Part shown: positions 46,948-55,476 of the stretch, piece by piece
Position numbering within the stretch: the first letter of the stretch is position 1
Layout of the letters: each line of letters begins with the position of its first letter
Assembly: GCA_947503335.1 (NCBI GenBank)
Contig: CANNCY010000002.1
Span: 310,001-374,000, forward strand
Length of the DNA stretch: 64,000 bases
Direction of reading: 5' to 3'
Source: an uncultured Pseudomonadales bacterium
GTDB lineage: Bacteria > Pseudomonadota > Gammaproteobacteria > Pseudomonadales > CANNCY01
The notes under the pieces: model-generated
Databases searched by the model: none
What the model was told of the DNA's origin: nothing
Seen by the model: the letters and a program-made list of their open reading frames with translations, nothing else
Translations under genes and position numbers: made by a program

Positions 46948-48418
46948 TTTTGTTCCACTGTTCAAGTATCTGTTCAATTTTTTGTAAATCTAAATGTGCT
47001 TCGCAACGATCAGCTAATACGTCGATCGCCCGCTGCCCTATGGTTTCTAAATCTTGCGAACGTTCTACCGTTACACCACACCAATTAGCTAACGCAGTAA
47101 TTGCCTCGGCTTGATCAAACAGCCCGTGTAGATAACAGCCAGCAATACAGTTATCTGCACTAACTACGCCTTGTTTGCTATCGCCAATTGTCAGCATCGG
47201 TTTAAACGCTACATCTGATTGAGTGCGCCCCATATGAATCTCATAACCACTTACCTGCACGGGTTGTTCGCCTAAATGCATCGTCGCTGTCGTATTTGCT
47301 AATACCTTATTAGGGGCGAGTTCTGTTTGTAACGGCAGTAGCCCTAAACCAACGCTATCGCCAGCCTCGCCCTCTAATCCTAATGGGTCGCTAATTAACT
47401 CGCCCAACATTTGATAGCCGCCGCAGATACCTAATAGTTTGCCGCCATAACGCAGGTGCTTGGTGATCTGCTGATCCCAACCCTGCTCTTTAATAAAAGC
47501 TAAATCTTCGCGAGTATTTTTCGAGCCCGCCAAGATAATCAGATCTGCGGCAGGTAATGGCCGCTTTTCTAGCTCTGACGCGTAGGCGAAGGTAAGGTTT
47601 ATTTGTGGGTGTAATCTAAGCGCATCAAAGTCATTGTGATTGCTCATACGCGGGGTGACTGGCACCACCACATTTAATAAGGCGTTGTCGGCATCTTGCT
47701 CAATGTTAACGGCATCTTCGGCTGCAATTGCCAAACCATGAATGTAAGGCAGCACCCCTAACACCGGCTTACCGGTTTTTTGCTCAAGCCATTCAAGCCC
47801 AGGCTCTAAGATTTTGATATCACCGCGAAAGCGATTGATCACAAACCCAACTACGCGCGCCTGCTCTGACTTAGACAATAAATCTAAGGTACCTACCAAA
47901 TGGGCAAATACGCCGCCTTTGTCGATATCTGCAATAAGAATCACTGGGCAATCTGCCTGCTCGGCAAAGCCCATATTGGCGATATCACCCTCTCGTAAAT
48001 TAATTTCTGCTGGGCTACCTGCGCCCTCAACCACCACGCGATCATAGTGACTTTCTAGAATCTGATGCGATTCAAACACCGCGGCTTTAGCAACACGTTT
48101 ATAGTGCTGATAGTCTTGCGCACTCATCGTATCTAAGGCTTGCCCCTGCACAATAATTTGTGCGCTTTTGTCTGATTGGGGCTTTAGCAATACTGGGTTA
48201 AAGTGCACTGACAGGGGTACATTGGCTGCCTTGGCCTGCACCGCCTGCGCCCGGCCAATTTCGCCACCGTCTTCAGTCACTGCACTATTAAGCGCCATGT
48301 TCTGGGGCTTAAACGGCGCTACATGCATGCCTTGGCGAGCATAGATACGGCATAAGGCCGTAACCAAGGTACTCTTACCCGCATCACTTGTGGTGCCCTG
48401 AATCATTAACGTACGCAT
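46940..48418 (-). CDS. cobQ: Cobyric acid synthase
   Basis: 492 residues. The N-terminal ATP-dependent dethiobiotin-synthetase-like domain starts MIQGTTSDAGKSTLVTALCR and includes VVVEGAGSPAEINL. The C-terminal type-1 glutamine amidotransferase shows ILAGSKNTREDL, nucleophile Cys in LLGICGGYQMLG and His in GCYLHGLFD. It amidates adenosyl-cobyrinic acid a,c-diamide at four positions. Its presence in an uptake operon suggests salvage of incomplete corrinoids or shared pathway genes elsewhere. Its start is one base after the btuC stop. Confidence 0.95.
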   Translation of the reverse strand: MRTLMIQGTTSDAGKSTLVTALCRIYARQGMHVAPFKPQNMALNSAVTEDGGEIGRAQAVQAKAANVPLSVHFNPVLLKPQSDKSAQIIVQGQALDTMSAQDYQHYKRVAKAAVFESHQILESHYDRVVVEGAGSPAEINLREGDIANMGFAEQADCPVILIADIDKGGVFAHLVGTLDLLSKSEQARVVGFVINRFRGDIKILEPGLEWLEQKTGKPVLGVLPYIHGLAIAAEDAVNIEQDADNALLNVVVPVTPRMSNHNDFDALRLHPQINLTFAYASELEKRPLPAADLIILAGSKNTREDLAFIKEQGWDQQITKHLRYGGKLLGICGGYQMLGELISDPLGLEGEAGDSVGLGLLPLQTELAPNKVLANTTATMHLGEQPVQVSGYEIHMGRTQSDVAFKPMLTIGDSKQGVVSADNCIAGCYLHGLFDQAEAITALANWCGVTVERSQDLETIGQRAIDVLADRCEAHLDLQKIEQILEQWNKND

Positions 48419-48419
48419 A

Positions 48420-49412
48420 TTACACTCGCCTCAACAGGTGCAAGAAAAAGAACCCGCCAATCACCGAGGTGATCACACCAATAGGAATCTCTTGCCCGTC
48501 AATTAGCGTGCGCGCTAGCACATCCACCCACAGTAAAAAGCAGCCGCCGACTAACCCTGAAGTAATTAATAATCGCTTGGTGGTTAAGCCAACAAAGGGC
48601 CGAACCATGTGCGGAATCATCAGCCCAACAAAGCCAATTCCACCACAGTAAGCAACCACCAATGCCGTCATGGCGGCACAGACGATTAACACCAATATTC
48701 GTAATTTCGCTACTGGCACACCCAGCGTGCGGGCACTTTCATCACTAACCAAGAGGGTGTCTAACCAACGCGACAATGACAACGTAATTGCGCTACCGGT
48801 AATGACGACAGGAATCACCCAACTAAGTGCCTCGTAATCGGCCCGTGCGAGCGAACCCATCATCCAAAAGATCACGCGATTGGCTGCAAAGGGCTCGCCA
48901 AAGTAAAGCAAGAAACTAGTTACCGCACTCAGTAAAAACGAAACCGCTACACCGGCTAATAGAAGATGCTCTACCCGCTGCCAACTACGATTAGCCACCG
49001 CCGCCATCACCAATACCACCGATAGCAATGCGCCTAAAAATGCCGCAAAGGGAATGGGCATAGAAACTGGTAGTAGTGTCGATATCGTAGCGCCTAATCC
49101 TGCACCGGCAACGATGCCAAAAAGATAGGGGTCTGCTAGGGGGTTGCGGGTTACGTTTTGCATCAGCGCACCCGTAGCGGCTAACGCAAACCCTACTACC
49201 AAAGCCATTAACACTCGCGGCAAACGTACGTCGATTAATATCGATTCATAGATAGGTTTCGCGCACTGATCGGTGACACATTGCCACACTGCTCCAAAGC
49301 CTAACTCGGCTGCACCAAAGCCCATCGATATCAATACACTGGCGAGGGCAACTACCAATAGCAACGGCAGTACAACAGTCATCGGCAACCTAGCTTGCAT
49401 ACTCGCCCCCAT
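48420..49412 (-). CDS. btuC: Cobalamin ABC permease BtuC (FecCD family)
   Basis: 330 residues, about ten membrane segments, FecCD family. Signatures are LIDVRLPRVLMALVVGFALA, MQNVTRNPLADPYLFGIVAG, and GGIGFVGLMIPHMVRPFVGL near the coupling helices. The start at 49412 overlaps btuD by 23 bases; ATG 49400 (M5), preceded by GGGGGCGAG, is an equally good or better start. It forms the inner-membrane B12 channel with BtuD. Confidence 0.92.
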   Translation of the reverse strand: MGASMQARLPMTVVLPLLLVVALASVLISMGFGAAELGFGAVWQCVTDQCAKPIYESILIDVRLPRVLMALVVGFALAATGALMQNVTRNPLADPYLFGIVAGAGLGATISTLLPVSMPIPFAAFLGALLSVVLVMAAVANRSWQRVEHLLLAGVAVSFLLSAVTSFLLYFGEPFAANRVIFWMMGSLARADYEALSWVIPVVITGSAITLSLSRWLDTLLVSDESARTLGVPVAKLRILVLIVCAAMTALVVAYCGGIGFVGLMIPHMVRPFVGLTTKRLLITSGLVGGCFLLWVDVLARTLIDGQEIPIGVITSVIGGFFFLHLLRRV

Positions 49413-50172
49413 AACTTATACGTCTTTTGCCTGTTAAGGGGTGTGTATCAACCACGCAACTTACTTTAAATACGCTGCGTATGTTCTCTTCAGTTAACAC
49501 CTGTTCGGGCGAGCCAACTGCGATGAGTTTACTTTGGTCGATCAAGGCAATTTGATCACAATACTGAGCCGCTAAATTGAGATCATGCAGCGATACGATA
49601 ACGGTTAAATTAAGTTCATTGATGCGCTGTAATATTTGATGCTGATAATAAATATCTAGATGATTGGTCGGCTCATCCATAATCAGCACCGATGCTTTTT
49701 GCACTAGCGATCGAGCAATTAAACAGCGTTGCTGCTCGCCCCCAGATAGCGAATTAAACGAACGGTGTTTTAGAGGTAGCAGATCTAACTCAGTTAACGC
49801 CTGTTCAATCGCTTGGGCATCGGCTGCAGTATCCGATTCAAATAACGACTTGTGTGGCACCAGCCCCATCTTCACTATATCGATAACACTTAAATCAAAT
49901 ACCGATGGGTTTTGCTGGCTTACCACAGCGATCGACTGCGCTACCGTGCGCGCCGACATCTCTGCGATAGAGATGCCATCTAATAACACCTCGCCACCAT
50001 CAACGGCATACTCGCCGTAAAGGCATTTAAGCAACGAGGTTTTGCCTGCACCATTGGGGCCGACAATACCGAGCGTTTGATTTTGGTGCGCGCACAGGCT
50101 CACGTCGTCGACGATCTTACGACCCTCAACGCCCCAACAAATATTTTTTGCTGCTAGCTGTGGTTTTGACAT
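49390..50172 (-). CDS. btuD: Cobalamin ABC transporter ATPase BtuD
   Basis: 260 residues from ATG 50172, with GGTGG eight bases upstream; TTG 50184 and GTG 50181 are less likely. Walker A GPNGAGKTSLLK, signature LSGGEQQRCLIARSL, Walker B VLIMDEPTNHLD and switch His in VIVSLHDLNLAAQ are all intact. This is the FecE/BtuD type. It is the first gene after the cobalamin riboswitch and so the head of the operon btuD-btuC-cobQ-cobO-btuF-btuB. Confidence 0.93.
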   Translation of the reverse strand: MSKPQLAAKNICWGVEGRKIVDDVSLCAHQNQTLGIVGPNGAGKTSLLKCLYGEYAVDGGEVLLDGISIAEMSARTVAQSIAVVSQQNPSVFDLSVIDIVKMGLVPHKSLFESDTAADAQAIEQALTELDLLPLKHRSFNSLSGGEQQRCLIARSLVQKASVLIMDEPTNHLDIYYQHQILQRINELNLTVIVSLHDLNLAAQYCDQIALIDQSKLIAVGSPEQVLTEENIRSVFKVSCVVDTHPLTGKRRISYGGEYAS

Positions 50173-50213
50173 AGCTGCCACCAAGTTACCCGCTCGGTTC
50201 AGAGTTGTTGTTA

Positions 50214-50398
50214 GTGGCAGGTCTCCTGACTTATAGAGATAACCCTTGTTTCACCTTCCCGGTTTTACAACCAGTGGTTGAGATAAACTCGCGAAACGCA
50301 GCTCTATTTACAGTTGCGGGAACAGTCGCAGATTTTCACTGCATTCCCTTTTAAGCCCTCGGTGTTAAACGGGGCACCACATGATGGGCTGCACATTA
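50214..50398 (-). promoter_or_regulatory. Cobalamin (AdoCbl-type) riboswitch
   Basis: Read on the minus strand, the leader contains the conserved core GGGAATGCAGTGAAAATCTG, then CGACTGTTCCCGCAACTGT, and at the 3' end the B12-box sequence AGTCAGGAGACCTGCC. These are classic elements of the cobalamin riboswitch. The 3' end lies about 42 bases before the btuD start, so binding of B12 would switch the operon off by termination or by hiding the ribosome-binding site. The ends are approximate. Confidence 0.95.
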
Positions 50399-50430
50399 GC
50401 ATAGTCGAATTAAACAAAATACGTAGATAT

Positions 50431-51306
50431 CTACGCCATGCGCTGCTCTAGAAAGTCTAGAAACGCTCGCACGCGGGGCAGACGCGTTTTATGTTTGGGA
50501 TAAACCGCATTAATCGCGATAGGCTCGCTATGCCATTGCTCTAGCACGCTCACCAACTGACCATCTTGTAATTCGCGTTGCGCCATATAGTTGGGCAACA
50601 ACCCAACGCCCACCCCGTCGATTATCGCCTGCTTCACGACACTAAAGTCGTCTACTACCATTCGAGGGCTTACATCGACCTGCTTAGTTTGCTGACCATT
50701 GGTTAATGTAATTTGCGAGTTAGATAGCTGATTGCTCATCAACAAGATTGGCACACCTGCTAATTGATCAACATCATTAAGGGTCACTTTCAACAGCGGT
50801 GATGCATATAAACACAAACGAGCAGTGCTCAAGCGCTTAGCGACCAGTGTTGAATCATCTAAAGGCCCCACTCGCACTACTAGATCGAAACCCTCTTCAA
50901 CTAGATCAACACGGCGATTTACTAAGCTCAGCTGCACATCGATGTCAGGATAATCATTTAGAAACGTCGACAATATCGGCTTAAGTAGCTGCTGCCCCAC
51001 CGATACCGACGCACCGATCTTAATAGAGCCCCTATATTCGTTTAGGTTGTCTTGCACAAGGGTATCGGCCAGATCAATCTCGTCGGCAATACGCTTACAG
51101 TGATCAAGGTATTGCTTACCCACATCGGTTAACCGTTGGGTGCGAGTAGTACGCTGCAACAGCGTTACGCCCAACTGCTGTTCAAGGCGTGTTAGCTTGC
51201 GGCTTACATTGGCCTTAGGCATACCTAATCGCTCGGCAGCCGCGGTAAGGCTGCCCGACTCGACCACTGCCAAGAACACCATCATGTCGTTAATATCGGT
51301 TTTCAC
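50431..51306 (-). CDS. LysR-family transcription regulator
   Basis: 291 residues. N-terminal winged helix-turn-helix with FLAVVESGSLTAAAERLGMP and ANVSRKLTRLEQQLGVTLLQ, then a periplasmic-binding-like effector domain (SIKIGASVSVGQQLLKPILS; VDLVEEGFDLVVRVGPLDDS). The type is the CrgA-like subgroup often found divergent from pirin genes. It is divergent from the pirin gene, with a T-rich/A-rich dyad between them, and probably regulates it. Confidence 0.92.
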   Translation of the reverse strand: MKTDINDMMVFLAVVESGSLTAAAERLGMPKANVSRKLTRLEQQLGVTLLQRTTRTQRLTDVGKQYLDHCKRIADEIDLADTLVQDNLNEYRGSIKIGASVSVGQQLLKPILSTFLNDYPDIDVQLSLVNRRVDLVEEGFDLVVRVGPLDDSTLVAKRLSTARLCLYASPLLKVTLNDVDQLAGVPILLMSNQLSNSQITLTNGQQTKQVDVSPRMVVDDFSVVKQAIIDGVGVGLLPNYMAQRELQDGQLVSVLEQWHSEPIAINAVYPKHKTRLPRVRAFLDFLEQRMA

Positions 51307-51340
51307 TCGCCCACCTAACTCAATATATTGTTGTTAAATA

Positions 51341-51356
51341 TGAAACAATGATTTCA
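51341..51356. promoter_or_regulatory. Candidate LysR box between LysR and pirin genes
   Basis: TGAAA, six bases, TTTCA: an interrupted dyad with the T-N(11)-A character expected for LysR-type regulators, in the 123-bp divergent gap. Confidence 0.45.
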
Positions 51357-51429
51357 ACGATATGGCATATATCAAACAAACACAACCACCTAAACTAGTA
51401 CCCATAGATTGATTACACAGGTGACGACA

Positions 51430-52116
51430 ATGAAAACACTATCAAAAAAAGACCTACAACTAGGTGGCTTTGCTGGCCTAACCGAGCACCGATTAGTAAC
51501 TGATAGCCGCGCCTTTGGCCCCCGCAAGAATCCGGCGGCATTTGAGGGCATCGGCAACTTTGTATACCTGGCCGACGCTTACTTTAACCCCAAGGGCGAG
51601 ACTGGCATGCACCCCCACAAAGAGATCGACGTGATCTCGGTAATGATTGATGGGCGAGTTTCGCACGCTGGTTCACTTGAGCACGGCAAGTCGTTAGAGA
51701 CGGGTGATGTACAGGTACAGCGCGCCGGTGGCGAAGGCTTTTCGCATAATGAGGTTAATCCTGATGACGAAAAGAACCGCATGATTCAGCTGTGGGTATT
51801 GCCCGAGGTAGCAGGCGAGCCAGCGGGCTACCGCTATTACTCGCCCAGTGACAAGGGTGTAAGCCGTATCTATGGTGGCGGTCATGACCAAAGCGATACC
51901 TTTGCTAGCAACACGACTATTGATATCGCGCGCTTTGAAGCTGGCGAACAGTTTAACGTTGAGGGCGAAGCACTGATCTACGTAACCAAGGGTGCGGCAA
52001 AATTGTCAGATGAAAGTGGTGAGTTTAACGCCGCTGACGGTGAGCTAATTAGAGCAACCGATGTTAAAGTGTTAGTAGAAGAATCAATTCAACTAATTAT
52101 CGTTAAGGCATCATGA
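51430..52116 (+). CDS. Pirin-family protein
   Basis: 228 residues from ATG 51430; a TTG at 51409 extends the frame without need. Cupin fold: metal-binding motif GMHPHKEIDVISVMIDG, then HAGSLEHGKSLETGDVQVQR and AGGEGFSHNEVNP, with IQLWVLPEVAGEPAGYRYYS marking bacterial pirins. Some pirins act as quercetinases or redox-sensing cofactors; no specific role follows here. It is followed by a small membrane protein with a 4-base overlap and is divergent from LysR. Confidence 0.92.
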   Translation: MKTLSKKDLQLGGFAGLTEHRLVTDSRAFGPRKNPAAFEGIGNFVYLADAYFNPKGETGMHPHKEIDVISVMIDGRVSHAGSLEHGKSLETGDVQVQRAGGEGFSHNEVNPDDEKNRMIQLWVLPEVAGEPAGYRYYSPSDKGVSRIYGGGHDQSDTFASNTTIDIARFEAGEQFNVEGEALIYVTKGAAKLSDESGEFNAADGELIRATDVKVLVEESIQLIIVKAS

Positions 52117-52316
52117 GCAAACCGGTTAACCGCCACATCATGGCACTAGTCAACTTTATTGCGCTAGTGCCATTGGTTTATTTTATTCCCCCTTGGGTCG
52201 CCCAGTTTTTTCCCGGCAACAAGTTGCTTCAGGTGATCACAGCGGTGGGCATTATTGTGCCGATTATTAGTTATCTTGTGGTGCCAAATGCCGTGCGGCT
52301 TATTAATCGCCTATAG
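52113..52316 (+). CDS. Small two-helix membrane protein
   Basis: 67 residues with two hydrophobic segments (HIMALVNFIALVPLVYFIP and LLQVITAVGIIVPIISYLVV) and a short basic end. Its ATG overlaps the pirin stop (ATGA), so it is translationally coupled and real despite its size. The function is unknown. It ends three bases before the convergent gene. Confidence 0.75.
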   Translation: MSKPVNRHIMALVNFIALVPLVYFIPPWVAQFFPGNKLLQVITAVGIIVPIISYLVVPNAVRLINRL

Positions 52317-52319
52317 CTT

Positions 52320-52934
52320 TTAGGGCAACTGAACCGGCCCCTGAAAACTACGCATTTCGTGCTGTTCGTTGGCTAACCAAAAGAAGGTACTCGCCGGTAC
52401 AGGCAGTGCTGCAATAAACGGGTGATTCAACGTCATTTTGGTCAAGGTAGCGCCCTCGGGTAAAACCAAGTCATCATCGTCTTTTCCGGTACCCACACAC
52501 TCAACGTAGTGCTTACCATCAAGGGTCATTATGACTAGCTCTCGCCCTGCATCAAAGGCCATGACATGGTCTTTGTGTACCTTAACACGCAAAGGGCCGC
52601 CCTCTTCTTGCGCCTTACCAAAGTCGGCAATACGCGCCACGTTGACCCAGCGGTGGCCAGCAAATTCGCGAATCTCGGTAGGTTCGCCGTCGTAGGCACC
52701 CGGTTGGCGAAACAGACAATAATCGTAAGAGGGCGAGGCGATACCCGTGGGCACATGATTTTCGGGCAAGTCGGTTAATTGATCGAAATGGGTTTGATCA
52801 ACAGGTTCAACGGTCATCCAAATATCTTGGGTGGTTAGGTCGATACATTCCATCAAACTGCGATCGAGGTCGGTGTCAATTAACGTGCTTACGCCATTAT
52901 CAAACTGGTTTAATGCCTGTACGGTATCGCTCAT
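52320..52934 (-). CDS. Uncharacterised cytoplasmic protein
   Basis: 204 residues, acidic, no signal or membrane segment, and not recognised. Conserved-looking stretches are DIWMTVEPVDQTHFDQL, REFAGHRWVNVARIADFGKA and LVIMTLDGKHYVECVG, giving an alternating beta-strand pattern that could be a small barrel. The start ATG 52934 follows AAGGGA. It is probably a single gene, between pirin and soxR. Confidence 0.7.
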   Translation of the reverse strand: MSDTVQALNQFDNGVSTLIDTDLDRSLMECIDLTTQDIWMTVEPVDQTHFDQLTDLPENHVPTGIASPSYDYCLFRQPGAYDGEPTEIREFAGHRWVNVARIADFGKAQEEGGPLRVKVHKDHVMAFDAGRELVIMTLDGKHYVECVGTGKDDDDLVLPEGATLTKMTLNHPFIAALPVPASTFFWLANEQHEMRSFQGPVQLP

Positions 52935-52976
52935 TGTGAATATCCCTTCATTGTTATGTCATAGATAATGCCATAA

Positions 52977-53411
52977 TTATTTTAATAGTACAGCCCCGGT
53001 GCCTTTACTAGCGAGTTGATCGTCTTGATTGTAGATCGGGCAGTTATCCATCGACAGGCAACCACAGCCGATGCAACCCTCTAATGAATCTCTTAACCGC
53101 TCAATTCGTTGTATTCGCTGATCTAACAACACTCGCCATTGTTGAGCGAGTTTAGCCCAGTCACTTTGGGTCGGTGTACGATTGTCGGGCAAGGTAGCAA
53201 GCTGCTGTTTGATCTCGCCCAAGCCAATACCCATGTTTTGTGCAGCCTTGATCACAGCGATACGTCTTAGTACATCGGCACGATACACTCGATGATTACT
53301 TTGGTTTCGGCTGCTGCTAATTAGCCCTTCGGCTTCATAAAAGTGCACCGCACTAATGGCGATGCCACTTCGCTCGGCAACTACGCCGACCTTTAACTCA
53401 CGTTTGTTCAA
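52977..53411 (-). CDS. soxR: Redox-sensitive regulator SoxR
   Basis: 144 residues. MerR-type winged helix (VGVVAERSGIAISAVHFYEA, SSSRNQSNHRVYRADVLRRI), dimerisation helix, and the [2Fe-2S] cysteine cluster GCIGCGCLSMDNC, which is diagnostic of SoxR. It senses redox-cycling compounds and superoxide. A near-ideal sox box lies 23 bp upstream and faces a VOC-fold gene on the other strand, so it probably controls itself and that gene. No soxS is adjacent. Confidence 0.96.
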   Translation of the reverse strand: MNKRELKVGVVAERSGIAISAVHFYEAEGLISSSRNQSNHRVYRADVLRRIAVIKAAQNMGIGLGEIKQQLATLPDNRTPTQSDWAKLAQQWRVLLDQRIQRIERLRDSLEGCIGCGCLSMDNCPIYNQDDQLASKGTGAVLLK

Positions 53412-53434
53412 AATAACCGCCTCAAAAGCCTTTA

Positions 53435-53452
53435 CCTCAAGTTTACTTGAGG
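53435..53452. promoter_or_regulatory. Sox box
   Basis: CCTCAAGTTTACTTGAGG is one base away from the E. coli soxS operator and almost perfectly palindromic. It is placed between soxR and the divergent VOC-family gene. Confidence 0.93.
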
Positions 53453-53494
53453 TTTTACAGTGTTTTCAACATCACACAATAAGAGGCCTGAACC

Positions 53495-53914
53495 ATGCTA
53501 CACATTGAACACCTAAACCTCGTCGTAAAAGACATTGATGCCGTACTAACCTTTTACCAAGCTGCCATGCCCCATTGGCGAGTTCGCACCGAAGGCACTG
53601 GCGAATGGTATGGCGTGCCTCGGCGCTGGCTGCACTTTGGCGACGACTATCAGTATCTCGCCCTAGCAGATGATGGTGACGGAGATAACCGCGACTTAGC
53701 AGGCCACCAGCCGGGGCTTGCCCACTTTGCCTTCGTCACTGACGATATTGATGGCATTATCGAGCGGCTTGATAAGGCTGGCTTTAAGCCGAGTTCAATG
53801 GGGGCTGAAAACCGTTATCGCCGTAACATCTATTTTCTCGACCCTGCCGGCTTTGAGGTGGAGTTTGTTCAGTATTTATCTGACGACCCAATTCAGCGTA
53901 ATAGTGATCTTTAA
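53495..53914 (+). CDS. VOC-family (glyoxalase/bleomycin-resistance fold) protein, SoxR target
   Basis: 139 residues. Paired beta-alpha-beta-beta-beta modules: LHIEHLNLVVKDIDAVLTFY (metal His in the first strand), RRWLHFGDDYQYLALAD, LAHFAFVTDDIDGIIERL and NIYFLDPAGFEVEFVQY with a late Glu ligand. VOC proteins include glyoxalases, dioxygenases and drug-binding proteins. Control by the sox box suggests a role against redox-active compounds or their products. A metal enzyme is inferred, not proven. Confidence 0.88.
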   Translation: MLHIEHLNLVVKDIDAVLTFYQAAMPHWRVRTEGTGEWYGVPRRWLHFGDDYQYLALADDGDGDNRDLAGHQPGLAHFAFVTDDIDGIIERLDKAGFKPSSMGAENRYRRNIYFLDPAGFEVEFVQYLSDDPIQRNSDL

Positions 53915-53996
53915 CCGCTACTGCGACTTGTCGCATCACGGGCTCAAGTTAGCGCTTACTAAACGAGATATCGCCTTATTTTAGTAAACTCAGCGG

Positions 53997-55415
53997 ATGC
54001 TTCGCATTTTGCTAGTGGTAACCGTCACCGCGTTCGCAGCTCTTGTAATAGGGCTGCGGCCCTTTGCTGCCACGCAAGCACCTGATACACGCTCGCACGT
54101 GTTTAGCGACGTTACCATTAAGCAAGACAATACCTTAATAACAGGCCAAACTATCGTCATCACCGACGGTATCATCACCCAGATACGACCCACTCTACAG
54201 TCTGACCCTGCTGCTCTATGCAAACACTGCGTTGTCACGCCTGGCCTAATTGATTTACATGTGCACTCGCCCCCATCAGTTACCCTGGGCGCCAAAGAGT
54301 TATTTGGTTACCAGTATCTTCTTCATGGCGTGACATCGATACGCGATGTCGGGTCTAGTGATAGCAGTATTGATGATTGGCAAATCGATGTGAGTAATGG
54401 CGATATCATTGGGCCCAATGTTCACTACTGTGACAAAATCTTTGACGGTAATCCCGCCAGCTGGCCTGCAAGCTATGTTGCCAGCTCTGCCGATGAACTA
54501 AATCACACGCTAAACACCCTAGTTAAACAGCCCATCGACTGTATCAAAACCTACAACGGGTTAACTCGCCCATACTTTCAAATAGTTCAGCAAACGGCCA
54601 AGCAGCATGGTATTCCACTAATAGGCCATGTGCCTCATGCTATGAACCTGCTAGAGCTAGATCAGTTCGAAGTGCAGCATTTTACAGGCCTGCCTTACAC
54701 ACATAATCGTAATACACCTACTGGCAGCGACTGGCTTGATGAAGACTTACTCAATACCTCTGAACAAGAGTTAGCAACGGCAGTTGATCATATGGCTGCC
54801 AACAATGTTGCGCTCTTGCCGACCTTGGTAAACAGTAGACGCCGACTAATCGCATCGGATAGCGAAACAAAGGCTACTTCGGGCGCTGCTATGTTGCCCT
54901 CTTACTTTAGTGAGTTTTGGCAAGTAGGCATGGGCCACCCAACAACAGCGCACGCCATTGATATTCGCTACCGTTCGATAGACCAACAAAAGCAGCTGAT
55001 AATGCAGCTGCACCAAGCAAACGCATTACTGCTAATAGGCACCGACACGCTAATGCCCTATGTAACACCAGGCGATAGCCTGATCGAAGAAGTCGGTATA
55101 TTCGAGTCGGTACTGGGGTCATTTGATCACGCCCACAACATCGCCACCGGTATTAACGGCGAGCAATTGATTACTGCAAAGACTGGGCGCATCGAAGAAG
55201 GCTATCGCGCCGATCTACTTTTCTACCCTTCAGAACCGACATCTGCAGAGCAATTACCTACGTTTAACTATGTCATGGTAAACGGTCGCTTATACGAACA
55301 ATCATGGCTTAGACAACATGCTACTCAGCGCCTAGATAAAATATCCGATGCCACACTAACCGGTGTAATTGACTGGGGTCTAGCCAAAAGCACCGCACTT
55401 TTCGCTCACTACTAA
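53997..55415 (+). CDS. Exported amidohydrolase (imidazolonepropionase-like)
   Basis: 472 residues with an N-terminal hydrophobic signal (about 4-27). Amidohydrolase signatures are VTPGLIDLHVHSPPS (H-x-H metal ligands near residue 86), the carboxylated-Lys region CIKTYNGLTRPYF, IPLIGHVPHAM, VQHFTGLPY, LLLIGTDTLMPYVTP (catalytic Asp), and GRIEEGYRADLLFYPSE near the end. Prolidase-like and hydantoinase-like members exist, and the substrate is open. It appears alone, followed 61 bp later by a carrier gene. Confidence 0.85.
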   Translation: MLRILLVVTVTAFAALVIGLRPFAATQAPDTRSHVFSDVTIKQDNTLITGQTIVITDGIITQIRPTLQSDPAALCKHCVVTPGLIDLHVHSPPSVTLGAKELFGYQYLLHGVTSIRDVGSSDSSIDDWQIDVSNGDIIGPNVHYCDKIFDGNPASWPASYVASSADELNHTLNTLVKQPIDCIKTYNGLTRPYFQIVQQTAKQHGIPLIGHVPHAMNLLELDQFEVQHFTGLPYTHNRNTPTGSDWLDEDLLNTSEQELATAVDHMAANNVALLPTLVNSRRRLIASDSETKATSGAAMLPSYFSEFWQVGMGHPTTAHAIDIRYRSIDQQKQLIMQLHQANALLLIGTDTLMPYVTPGDSLIEEVGIFESVLGSFDHAHNIATGINGEQLITAKTGRIEEGYRADLLFYPSEPTSAEQLPTFNYVMVNGRLYEQSWLRQHATQRLDKISDATLTGVIDWGLAKSTALFAHY

Positions 55416-55476
55416 AATTGCACGCGCCGACATTTCAGAGTAGCCTTAGCTCACATAAAAACAAAAGGCATAAGCT

